From Bog-473 sp036491435 (GTDB lineage: Bacteria > Actinomycetota > Acidimicrobiia > Acidimicrobiales > RAAP-2): DNA of 8,361 nt. Positions 1 through 6,281 of the stretch are shown piece after piece; within the stretch, counting starts at the first letter, position 1; each line of letters opens with the position of its first letter. A program made the translations under genes and the position numbers. The stretch spans positions 1-8,361 of the forward strand of contig DASXBZ010000004.1 in the NCBI GenBank assembly GCA_036491435.1, in the 5' to 3' direction. Below the pieces are notes generated by a model. It was not told the origin of the DNA and made no database searches. It saw nothing but the letters and a program-made list of their open reading frames with translations.

Positions 1-1
1 C

Positions 2-451
2 GTCACGCTGTGCTCGCCGGGGATCATCGAGCGCGTGCTCACCGACGTGCGGGCCTGGGCCCAGGCGACGAAGCTGCCCGACGGACGGCGCGTCGTGGAC
101 CAGGAGTGGGTGCAGGAGCATCTGGCGCGCGTGCACGCCGAGCTCGAGTTCCTGCGTTTGATCAACTGGAAGGTGGCATGGCAGGGCACGCAGGGACACC
201 TCGACGTCGCCGACGCGTCGTCCATCAAGGTGTTCGGCACCGAGTTCTACCTCCGTGCCTTCCGGGCGCTGATGGAGATCATCGGCCAGGCCGGTTACCT
301 GACCCGCGGCTCGCCCGCCGCGGTGATTGCCGGCCGCCTCGAGATGTACGCCCGCTCCATGATCATCCTCACCTTCGGCGGCGGCACCAACGAGATCCAG
401 CGCGATCTGATCGCCATCTTCGGCCTCGGCATGCCGCGGTCGTTGCGCTGA
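2..451 (+). CDS. Acyl-CoA dehydrogenase, alpha-type (FadE26/ChsE4-like), C-terminal fragment
   Basis: This is the last 149 residues of a flavin-dependent acyl-CoA dehydrogenase; the N-terminal part lies before the window, so no start is visible. The reading frame is open from base 2 to a TGA at 449-451. The fragment covers the C-terminal helical domain and ends with the family signature FGGGTNEIQRDLI (bases 374-412), the loop that contacts the FAD of the partner subunit. The position usually occupied by the catalytic Glu in short/medium-chain enzymes (YEGT) is Gly here, as in the mycobacterial alpha subunits, where the base sits on an internal helix instead (family knowledge). The preceding stretch GQAGYLTRGSPAAVIAGRLE is also alpha-type. 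The next gene, 35 bases downstream on the same strand, is a beta-type paralogue, so the pair probably forms an alpha2-beta2 enzyme. The substrate cannot be told from the fragment; steroid or branched acyl-CoA is inferred from context. Confidence 0.93.
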   Translation, partial: VTLCSPGIIERVLTDVRAWAQATKLPDGRRVVDQEWVQEHLARVHAELEFLRLINWKVAWQGTQGHLDVADASSIKVFGTEFYLRAFRALMEIIGQAGYLTRGSPAAVIAGRLEMYARSMIILTFGGGTNEIQRDLIAIFGLGMPRSLR

Positions 452-464
452 GCCGAGTTTTTTT
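425..464 (+). terminator. Candidate intrinsic terminator/attenuator between two dehydrogenase genes
   Basis: A perfect 6-bp inverted repeat, CTCGGC (425-430) and GCCGAG (452-457), is followed at once by seven consecutive T residues (458-464). The loop is 21 bases and could hold a small inner CGC/GCG stem (435-437 with 445-447). The structure spans the stop codon of the upstream gene. A T run of this length is rare in such GC-rich DNA. It sits between two genes expected to be co-transcribed, so it may be a partial terminator or a processing site that sets the subunit ratio. The stem is short and the loop long, so a chance arrangement is possible. Confidence 0.4.
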
Positions 465-486
465 CGAACCAGGAGACGGAGACGCC

Positions 487-1650
487 ATGGACTTCACCTA
501 CAGCGAAGAGCAGGAGGCCGTGCGCCAGCTGGCCGGCCAGATCTTCACCGACCGCGTCACCCACGAGCGCCTCAAGCAGCTCGAGGCCGAAGCGGGCGAC
601 GAAGGGCCCTTCGACCGCGCGCTGTGGAAAGAGCTCGCCGACGCGGGCCTCCTCGGGATCCACCTGAGCGAGGACGTCGGCGGCGCGGGGCTCGACTTCG
701 TGGCCGCCTGCCTCGTCATCGAGGCGGCCGGACGCACGGCGGCCTACGTCCCGGTGGTCGAGACCATGGTCTACGGCGCGGAGCCGATCGCCCGGTTCGG
801 CACCGACGCCCAACGCAAGACGTGGCTGGCCGGGGTGGCCGCCGGCGAGACGGTGCTGACCGCCGCGCTGGCCGAGCTCAACGGCGAGGTGATCCTGCCC
901 GGCGGGACCGAGCCGGCGACCACCGCCACCGCGCAGGCCGACGGGTCGTGGTCGCTCACGGGGACCAAGGCATGCGTCCCCGCCGCGCTGGTGGCCGATG
1001 CGATCCTGGTGCCGGCGCAGTGCAAGGCGGCGGACGGCACGGTGACCGGGCTCGGCGTGTTCATCGTCGACCCGAAGGCCACGGGTGTCACCCTGACCCG
1101 GCAGTCGACGACCACCGGGCGGCCCGAGGCGATCGTCGAGTTGGCGGACGTGCACGTTCCTACGGACGGCCTCCTGGGCGAGGGGGTCGACGGTGCCGGC
1201 GTTGTCAACGCCATCACCGAGTTCGCCACGACGGCGCTGTGCATCCTCGAGGCCGGTGCGTGCGCCGCCGCGCTCGAGCTCACGGCGGAGTACACGAAGA
1301 CCCGTGTGCAGTTCGAGAAGCCGATCGCCACGTTCCAGGCTGTCGGCCAGCGGGCCGCGGACGCCTACGTCGACACGGAGGCCATCCGCCTGACCGCGTG
1401 GCAGGCCGCCTCGCGGCTGGCGTCGGGCCTGCCCGCCGCCAGTGAGATCGCCGTGGCCAAGTTCTGGGCGGCCGAGGGCGGCCAGCGCGTGGTCCACGCC
1501 GCGTCACACCTGCACGGGGGCGTCGGGGTCGATCGCGACTACCCGCTGCACCGCTACTTCCTCCTGACGCGTCAGATCGAGTTGACGCTCGGGAGCGCGA
1601 ACGAGAGCCTGCGGCGCCTCGGGCGGATCCTGGCGGACGAGCCGGTCTAA
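487..1650 (+). CDS. Acyl-CoA dehydrogenase, beta-type (FadE27/ChsE5-like) subunit
   Basis: A complete 387-residue acyl-CoA dehydrogenase beginning MDFTYSEEQEAVRQLAGQIF. The ATG at 487 is chosen because homologues start with M-D-F-x-x-(S/T)-x-E-Q and AGGAG (471-475) lies 11 bases upstream; the frame stays open further upstream, but that part overlaps the previous gene and has no family similarity. Order of domains: N-terminal helices (about 1-110), middle beta domain (about 115-230), C-terminal helices (about 240-387). The motif RVQFEKPIATFQ (273-284) and HGGVGVDRDYPLHRYF (343-358) are family hallmarks. The C-terminal loop reads GSANESLRR (369-377) instead of the canonical G-T-N-E-I-Q-R, which marks it as a beta-type, probably FAD-supporting subunit rather than a stand-alone enzyme (inference from ChsE4-ChsE5 and ChsE1-ChsE2). 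It would pair with the alpha-type subunit encoded just upstream. Its end overlaps the opposing metallopeptidase gene by 4 bases. Confidence 0.93.
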   Translation: MDFTYSEEQEAVRQLAGQIFTDRVTHERLKQLEAEAGDEGPFDRALWKELADAGLLGIHLSEDVGGAGLDFVAACLVIEAAGRTAAYVPVVETMVYGAEPIARFGTDAQRKTWLAGVAAGETVLTAALAELNGEVILPGGTEPATTATAQADGSWSLTGTKACVPAALVADAILVPAQCKAADGTVTGLGVFIVDPKATGVTLTRQSTTTGRPEAIVELADVHVPTDGLLGEGVDGAGVVNAITEFATTALCILEAGACAAALELTAEYTKTRVQFEKPIATFQAVGQRAADAYVDTEAIRLTAWQAASRLASGLPAASEIAVAKFWAAEGGQRVVHAASHLHGGVGVDRDYPLHRYFLLTRQIELTLGSANESLRRLGRILADEPV

Positions 1651-2273
1651 GGCGTCGGGCTCAGGGCGTCGGGCGTCCTGGGCGTCGAGAGGCCCAGGCT
1701 GTAGCCGGCCAGGAACACGCCGGCCTCGTCGTGACGCGGGTAGCCCGCCGCGAGGCGGTGGAAGTCGGGGGAGTGGTCCGGGTACGTGAGGTGGGCCACC
1801 TCGTGGACCAGCACCGAGTCGAGCACCCATCCCGGCACGACGCAGAGACGGTGCGACAGGCGTATGTCCCCCGAGTAGTAGGAACAGGAGCCCCAGCGGG
1901 ACGTCTGGTTCGTCACCCAGCGCACCGAGGAGGGCCGTTCGCCGAGGAGGTAGCGCTCGCTGAGGTCGATGGCGCGCTGGAGGAGGTCGTCGTCGCTGAG
2001 CGACGAGGGGAACCGATAGCGCGTCATCAGCCGTTGGACGAGCCAGTCGACAGTCGAGGCGCGGGTCGCCGCATCGAGATGCGCCGGCAGGTACACGACG
2101 ATCCGGTCGCCCTCCCAGCGCGCCTCGGAGGTCTTCTTGCGGCGGGCGCTGACGCGGACCTCCACGTGCGGCGAGGTCCCGGGCGCCGGCTCGGCCGGCC
2201 CGATCTCTCCGGGCGTCTCCGGCTCTGGTTCCGGCTCGGCCCATTCGAATTTGGAGACGTCGAAGAGGGTCAT
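1647..2273 (-). CDS. YgjP-like zinc metallopeptidase (DUF45, M48-type)
   Basis: A 208-residue protein of the YgjP/DUF45 family, small cytoplasmic zinc-dependent metallopeptidase-like proteins of unknown physiological substrate. Zinc site: HEVAH at 157-161, with His167 in the following P-D-H-S-P-D-F-H segment as the likely third ligand and Glu158 as the catalytic base. The other family hallmark, RWGSCS, is at 126-131. The N-terminal 35 residues form an acidic/proline-rich tail containing an E-P run (A-E-P-E-P-E-P-E-T), and the last 12 residues are a Pro/Thr-rich tail; neither belongs to the core domain. No signal peptide or membrane segment is seen. The ATG at 2273 has no clear Shine-Dalgarno sequence before it, so a short-leader or leaderless transcript is possible. 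The TAG stop (1649-1647) overlaps the TAA of the opposing dehydrogenase gene. It appears to be a single-gene unit, 128 bases beyond the RDD gene. Confidence 0.9.
   Translation of the reverse strand: MTLFDVSKFEWAEPEPEPETPGEIGPAEPAPGTSPHVEVRVSARRKKTSEARWEGDRIVVYLPAHLDAATRASTVDWLVQRLMTRYRFPSSLSDDDLLQRAIDLSERYLLGERPSSVRWVTNQTSRWGSCSYYSGDIRLSHRLCVVPGWVLDSVLVHEVAHLTYPDHSPDFHRLAAGYPRHDEAGVFLAGYSLGLSTPRTPDALSPTP
1677..1698 (+). terminator. Possible terminator hairpin of the dehydrogenase operon inside the opposing gene
   Basis: CCTGGGC (1677-1683) and GCCCAGG (1692-1698) form a perfect 7-bp stem with an 8-base loop, 26 bases past the dehydrogenase stop codon. No T run follows. The hairpin lies within the C-terminal codons of the convergent metallopeptidase gene, so it could stop plus-strand transcripts before they run far into that gene. 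Terminators without T runs are common in high-GC actinobacteria, but a stem of this size can also occur by chance in such DNA. Confidence 0.35.
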
Positions 2274-2401
2274 GCGGGCATTGTGCCGGATACAAGTGAC
2301 CGTTCCGCGCGCGCCTGGTCAGGGTCCCTGCATCCCCTGCTGTGGGACTCGGTCGTCACACGGCCTGCTCTCCGAACACGGCAGGTCGCGGCGCGGCAGG
2401 T

Positions 2402-2974
2402 CTAGGCCGCGGCTCCCTCCTGCGCCAGGACGTCGTTGGGGTCACGCAGGATCACGGTGCTGGCGATGTGGTCGGCGATGGCCTTCCGCTCGCGACCGCT
2501 CAGAAAGAGGACGAACGAGACGATCTGGGTGATGAAGATGAGCGAGGTGCAGATACCGACGCCGACGATTTCGCGGAGGGCCATCTTTCCCCAGGTGGCC
2601 CGCTGTCCACCCTCGGGCACCCAGGTCCGCATGCCCAGCACCTGTTGCGTCGGCGTCTGCCCGCGGCCCCAGATGATCAGCCCCCAGATGATGTAGCCGA
2701 TGAAGAGTGTGACGATGGAGAGGGGGATGGCCAGGAACCACGCACCGATGCGCCGGCCGTGCGTGGCGAGCTCGGTGCCCTGGGGGATGTTGAGCCCGCT
2801 CACCTGGTCGAAGTACAGGCCGGGCGCCGCCGCTCCGGGCTGCGGGGCCGCGTAACCCGCGGGCGGCGGAGGTGGGGGAGCCGGAGGTGGCGGAGGCGGT
2901 GGAGCGGCCGAGGGCTCCGGACTCGGATTTCCCGCCACGGGATCTTCCGATGGGGTGGGAGGTACGTCGGTCAT
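2402..2974 (-). CDS. RDD-family membrane protein with proline-rich N-terminus
   Basis: A 190-residue integral membrane protein of the RDD family. The ATG at 2974 follows AAAAGGGG (2988-2981) with a 6-base spacer, a good ribosome binding site. Residues 1-52 are disordered, with two proline runs, P25-P31 and P33-P38, a layout common in actinobacterial RDD proteins. The membrane part begins at about H72: a long hydrophobic stretch 76-103, the signature GQTPTQQVLGMRTW (105-118), then a second hydrophobic segment at about 135-158 and the C-terminal IADHIASTVILRD (166-178), which matches the usual D-x-x-(A/S)-x-T-x-V end. By eye alignment the Arg (R74/R75) and the last Asp (D168) of the R-D-D triad are present, but the first Asp position (about residue 82) is Ala. 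Function is unknown for most of the family; some members have been linked to ion or solute transport. It lies 78 bases beyond the LLM gene and probably has its own promoter. Confidence 0.9.
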   Translation of the reverse strand: MTDVPPTPSEDPVAGNPSPEPSAAPPPPPPPAPPPPPPAGYAAPQPGAAAPGLYFDQVSGLNIPQGTELATHGRRIGAWFLAIPLSIVTLFIGYIIWGLIIWGRGQTPTQQVLGMRTWVPEGGQRATWGKMALREIVGVGICTSLIFITQIVSFVLFLSGRERKAIADHIASTVILRDPNDVLAQEGAAA

Positions 2975-3052
2975 GAGTCGCCCCTTTTCGGTTGGGTCGC
3001 AGGACCGTACCCCGCACCCGCCCGGAATGCCCGGATCGACGCCAACCCGGAT

Positions 3053-4090
3053 TTAGCCGAGCACGAGCTCAGCCATCGTCCGCATCGTCGTCAGGTCACC
3101 GTTGACGAGCATCGTCGTCGCCCGCGACTCGCGCCATGCCTCGAGGTCGTCGCGGATCTTCTCGACCGGGCCCACCAGCGCGATGTCCTCGACCATGGAG
3201 GTCGGCACGGCGGCGGCCGCGTCGTCCTTCCGTCCGTCGAGGTACGCGTCCTGGATCTTGTGGGCCGCCTCCTCGTAGCCCATCCGCGCGAACACGTCGA
3301 AGTGGAAGTTCATGTCCTTGGCGCCCATGCCGCCGATGTAGAGCGCCAGCATCGGCCGGAACCCGTCCGCGGCCGCGTCCACATCGTCGTTCATGACGGT
3401 CGGAGCGAACGCCAGGATCTCGAAATCCGCCGCGCTCCGACGTGCCGCCGGCCGGGCGAAGCCCTCGTCGAGGGAGGCCTCGAACGACGACATGGCCTTG
3501 GGGGAGAAGAAGATCGGGAACCAGCCGTCGGCGATCTCCGCCGCCAGGGCCACGTTCTTCGGTCCTTCCGCCCCGAGGATGATCGGGACGTCGGGCCGCA
3601 ACGGGTGCACGATCGGCTTGAGCGGCTTGCCGAGCCCGGTGCCGCCGGGGTACGGCAGCGGGTAGTGCGGACCGTCGTTGGTGACGGGCTTCTCGCGGGC
3701 CAACACCTGGCGCACGATGTCGACGTACTCGCGGGTGCGCGCCAACGGCGCCGGGAAGGGCTGGCCGTACCAGCCCTCCACGACCTGGGGCCCGGACACC
3801 CCGAGGCCGAGCACGAAGCGCCCGCCCGACAGGTGGTCGAGTGTCAGCGCGGCCATGGCCATGGCGGTCGGCGTGCGCGCCGAGAGCTGGCACAAGGACG
3901 TGCCGAGGCGCACCCGCTCGGTGCGCGACCCCCACCACGAGAGGGGCGTCAGCGCGTCGGAGCCGTAGGACTCCGCCGTCCAGACCGAGTCGTAGCCCAG
4001 TCGCTCGGCCTCGATCACGAGCTCCTGTGCGTTGGGCGGCGGCCCCGAGCCCCAGTACCCCATCTGCAGGCCGATCTTCATGCTCTTCAC
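3053..4090 (-). CDS. LLM-class F420-dependent oxidoreductase, Rv3520c-like
   Basis: A 345-residue luciferase-like (TIM-barrel) flavin/F420-dependent oxidoreductase. It closely follows the mycobacterial Rv3520c type as I remember it: GLQMGYWGSGPPPNAQEL (7-24), WTAESYGSDALTPLSWWGS (37-55), the run TLDHLSGGRFVLGLGVSGPQ (83-102), VEGWYGQPFP (104-113), and LGAEGPKNVALAAEIADGW (172-190). Cofactor F420 is inferred from the subfamily; the substrate is unknown. Start: GTG at 4090 is preceded by GAGAGGAG (4104-4097) with a 6-base spacer. An ATG three codons later (4081) matches the usual family start (M-K-x-G-L-Q) but lies 15 bases from that site, so GTG is slightly preferred. It is third in the P450 operon, 21 bases after the preceding LLM gene. 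In M. tuberculosis, Rv3520c lies next to cyp142 in the cholesterol regulon, which agrees with the P450 here. The two LLM proteins of this operon are only distantly similar, so they are not a recent tandem duplication. Confidence 0.93.
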   Translation of the reverse strand: MKSMKIGLQMGYWGSGPPPNAQELVIEAERLGYDSVWTAESYGSDALTPLSWWGSRTERVRLGTSLCQLSARTPTAMAMAALTLDHLSGGRFVLGLGVSGPQVVEGWYGQPFPAPLARTREYVDIVRQVLAREKPVTNDGPHYPLPYPGGTGLGKPLKPIVHPLRPDVPIILGAEGPKNVALAAEIADGWFPIFFSPKAMSSFEASLDEGFARPAARRSAADFEILAFAPTVMNDDVDAAADGFRPMLALYIGGMGAKDMNFHFDVFARMGYEEAAHKIQDAYLDGRKDDAAAAVPTSMVEDIALVGPVEKIRDDLEAWRESRATTMLVNGDLTTMRTMAELVLG

Positions 4091-4111
4091 TCCCGGCTCC
4101 TCTCGATCAGG

Positions 4112-5026
4112 TCAAACCTGGGCGATGATCTCGTCGGCGAACCAGCGGGTCGCGCCCAGCCGCGCCGAGAGCGCCTCGTCGTCGGGGGTGCCCGGGGCCA
4201 CGTCGACGAACATCCAGGGCGCACACACGATGTCGGTCACGCCCGCGTCCGCGAAACGCCGGTACAGCTCCACGCTCGGGCGCTCATTCATCGACATGTA
4301 GATCGCAAAGCCAGCCTCGTCCTCGCGTCCCGCCTTCTTCAGCGCGTCCTTCAACTCGCCGAGATGCAGCCACGCGTCCTCCTCGCTGTAGGCGCCCGCC
4401 GCCACCCAGCCGTCGCAGAGCGCCGCCGTCCGCCGCAGCGCCACTGCGGAGTGGCCCCCGCCGATGATGGGGATCGGCTGGCTCGGCGCGGGCAGCATCT
4501 GGCACGTGGGCACGTCGTAGTACTGGCCGTGGAACTCCACCCAACCCTCGTGCCAGAGCGCGCGCAGGGCGACGATCATCTCGTCGAGCCGCTTGCCCCG
4601 GGTGGCGAAGTCCTGTCCGGTCTGGTCGAACTCCTCCTTGCACCAGCCGACGCCGACGCCCAGGCGCACCCGGTTGTCCGACACCACCGCCGCCGTCGCC
4701 ACCGACTTGGCCACGGTAATGAGGTCCCGGGCCGGCGCGATGTACACGCCCGTCGTGAACACCAGGTTCTCCGCCACCGTCGCCATCCCCGCGATGAGCG
4801 TCATCGGGTCCGGCCACGGCGTCTCCGCCTCCCAGCCCGGGTGCCCGTCGGGCCGGTCGGAGTACGTGTAGCGCGACGCCATCTCCTTCGGGTTGAAGAG
4901 GTGGTCGGACACGTACATGCCGGCGTAGCCCAGCTCGTTGCACGCCTTGGCCAGCGGCACGGCCTGGCGGGTGGGCAGGAAGCTGACCGCCTGGTGGAAG
5001 CGCAACCGCCCGGGTTCTGCGGCCAC
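4112..5026 (-). CDS. LLM-class F420-dependent oxidoreductase, Rv2161c-like (TIGR03619-type)
   Basis: A 304-residue luciferase-like monooxygenase-fold oxidoreductase. Diagnostic segments: YAGMYVSDHLFNP (34-46), RVRLGVGVGWCKEEFDQTG (119-137) followed by the R-G-K-R-L-D-E-M element (143-150), and IPIIGGGHSAVALRRTA (185-201). These are typical of the Rv2161c-type branch of F420-dependent enzymes; F420 use is inferred, not shown. The GTG start (5026-5024) lies one base past the P450 stop (TGA-C-GTG), with no recognisable Shine-Dalgarno sequence, so translation probably depends on re-initiation by ribosomes finishing the P450. A TTG at codon 8 is an alternative start. Tight coupling implies the enzyme acts with the P450 in one pathway, perhaps oxidising or reducing the alcohol or aldehyde the P450 produces, but that is speculation. 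Confidence 0.92.
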   Translation of the reverse strand: MAAEPGRLRFHQAVSFLPTRQAVPLAKACNELGYAGMYVSDHLFNPKEMASRYTYSDRPDGHPGWEAETPWPDPMTLIAGMATVAENLVFTTGVYIAPARDLITVAKSVATAAVVSDNRVRLGVGVGWCKEEFDQTGQDFATRGKRLDEMIVALRALWHEGWVEFHGQYYDVPTCQMLPAPSQPIPIIGGGHSAVALRRTAALCDGWVAAGAYSEEDAWLHLGELKDALKKAGREDEAGFAIYMSMNERPSVELYRRFADAGVTDIVCAPWMFVDVAPGTPDDEALSARLGATRWFADEIIAQV

Positions 5027-5027
5027 G

Positions 5028-6281
5028 TCAGCGGGCCCGCGCCGGCAGCGGTGTGCCTCCGACGGGCGCCGACGGCTCGAACGCGATCGGGATGTGCTTG
5101 GTGCCGTTGATGAAGTTCGACTGCAGCCGCTGCACCTCGCCGTCGAGGCGCAGGTCGGGCATCCGGTCCAACAAGCGGTCGAACATCACCATGATCTCCA
5201 TGCGCGCAAGATTCGCACCCAGGCAGAAGTGCGGGCCCCCGCCCCCGAATGCGATGTGGTTGTTGGGCGAACGCGTCACGTCGAAAGTGTCGGGGTTCTC
5301 GAATGCGTCCTCGTCGCGGTTGGCCGAGGTGTGCCAGAAGACGATCTTGTCGCCCTCCTTGATCTCCTGGCCGCGCAGTTCGAAGTCGGCCGTCGCGGTG
5401 CGTCGGAAGTGCATCACCGGCGTGACGTAGCGCAGCATCTCTTCCACCGCGCCGGGCAGGAGCGAGCGGTCCTTGCGCAGCAGCTCCCACTGGTCGGGGT
5501 GGTCGAAGAAGGCCGTCATGGCGCCCGACATGAGGTTCCGCGTGGTCTCGTTCCCGGCCACGATCAGCAGCATGAAGAAGAGGTCGAGCTCGAGCTGGTC
5601 CAGCTTCTCGCCCTCGACCTCGGCGTCGATCAGCACCGATACCAGGTCGGCCTTCGGCGCCAGCCGCCGTTGTGACGCCAGCTCTTCGGCGTAGCTGAAG
5701 ACGGCCATGGCCGCTTCGCCCGGGTCCGCGCCCGGGACCTGATACTCGGGGTCCTCGGCGCCGATCATCCGGTTCGACCAGTCGAAGACCATGCGCCGGT
5801 CCTCCTGGGGCACGCCCAGCAGCTCGGCGATGACCAGCAGCGGCAGCTCGGCCGAGATCTCCTCGACGAAGTCGGCCGTGCCGCGCTCGCACACCGCGTC
5901 GATGATGCCGTCGGCGTACGCGACGATCCTCGCCTCCAAGTCGCGCACCATCTTCGGAGTGAAGCCCTTGTTCACGATCCGCCGGTACCGCGTGTGCATC
6001 GTCGGGTCCATGTTGAGCATCATCAGCTGCTGCTGGGCCAGCTGGTCGTCGTCCATCTCGTGGAACAAGGAGCTCCGCCGCGCCGACGAGTAGTGCTCCC
6101 AGTCGCGGTTCACGTGCACACAATCGTCGTAACGGGTGACGGCCCAGAAGCCGCCCCGCGGCGCCATCTCCTCGGGGTGCCAGTAGACGGGCGCCTCCCG
6201 CCGCAGCTCGGCGAACCAGTGGTAGGGGACCCCGGCCACGAAGTTGCGCCCGTCGATGAGGTCGATCTCGTCGAGGCTCAA
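5028..6281 (-). CDS. Cytochrome P450, CYP125/CYP142-like
   Basis: A complete 417-residue soluble bacterial P450. Conserved sites: I-helix oxygen-activation motif AGNETT (242-247), K-helix ExxR as E281-M-L-R284, and heme loop FGGGGPHFCLGANLAR (345-360) with Cys353 as the thiolate ligand. Other segments close to CYP125/142 are MLNMDPTMHTRYRRIVNKGF (88-107), ELPLLVIAELLGVPQEDR (145-162) and HPDQWELL (261-268). Family knowledge: such P450s oxidise the terminal methyl of cholesterol/cholestenone side chains or of other methyl-branched lipids. They need a ferredoxin and reductase, and neither gene is in the window. Start: TTG at 6281 follows the purine tract AAAGGGGGG (6293-6285) with a 3-base spacer, and the sequence aligns from the second residue; the first in-frame ATG (codon 39) would delete conserved N-terminal sequence. 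It is first in a three-gene operon, with a KstR-like box 72-85 bases upstream. Steroid substrate is an inference; the exact CYP family needs identity values. Confidence 0.95.
   Translation of the reverse strand: MSLDEIDLIDGRNFVAGVPYHWFAELRREAPVYWHPEEMAPRGGFWAVTRYDDCVHVNRDWEHYSSARRSSLFHEMDDDQLAQQQLMMLNMDPTMHTRYRRIVNKGFTPKMVRDLEARIVAYADGIIDAVCERGTADFVEEISAELPLLVIAELLGVPQEDRRMVFDWSNRMIGAEDPEYQVPGADPGEAAMAVFSYAEELASQRRLAPKADLVSVLIDAEVEGEKLDQLELDLFFMLLIVAGNETTRNLMSGAMTAFFDHPDQWELLRKDRSLLPGAVEEMLRYVTPVMHFRRTATADFELRGQEIKEGDKIVFWHTSANRDEDAFENPDTFDVTRSPNNHIAFGGGGPHFCLGANLARMEIMVMFDRLLDRMPDLRLDGEVQRLQSNFINGTKHIPIAFEPSAPVGGTPLPARAR

Noticed and set aside
10..486. N-terminal extension of the beta-type dehydrogenase frame upstream of the ATG at 487.
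   Set aside because: The extension overlaps the alpha-type dehydrogenase in another frame, is Arg-rich and has no family similarity; ATG at 487 has a ribosome site and the conserved N-terminus.
2324..2385. Inverted repeats GTCCC/GGGAC (2324-2348) and CCTGC/GCAGG (2364-2385) in the 128-base gap after the RDD gene, considered as a terminator.
   Set aside because: Stems are only 5 bp with long loops and no T run; such repeats are common by chance in this GC-rich DNA. The gap otherwise shows nothing recognisable.
2975..3052. GGTTGG/CCAACC inverted repeat and repeated ATCCGGG between the LLM gene and the RDD gene.
   Set aside because: The stem is 6 bp with a very long loop and the repeats are short; not enough to call a terminator or operator. 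The gap holds the RDD ribosome site and presumably its promoter, which I could not identify.
3053..5026. The two adjacent LLM genes considered as a tandem duplication.
   Set aside because: They share only the fold-level pattern; signature segments and lengths (345 and 304 residues) place them in different branches of the LLM superfamily.
2342..5110. A 922-codon open frame on the plus strand running across the RDD gene, both LLM genes and the end of the P450 gene.
   Set aside because: It is a shadow. The RDD and both LLM genes are in the same phase on the minus strand, and their GC-rich codon positions suppress stops in the opposite frame. The translation is Arg/His/Val-rich with no family similarity, while the minus-strand proteins have clear motifs.
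4801..6123. A 440-codon open frame on the minus strand overlapping the P450 gene.
   Set aside because: Wrong frame of the same strand; Arg/Ala/Gly-rich translation, while the P450 frame carries all heme and oxygen-binding motifs.
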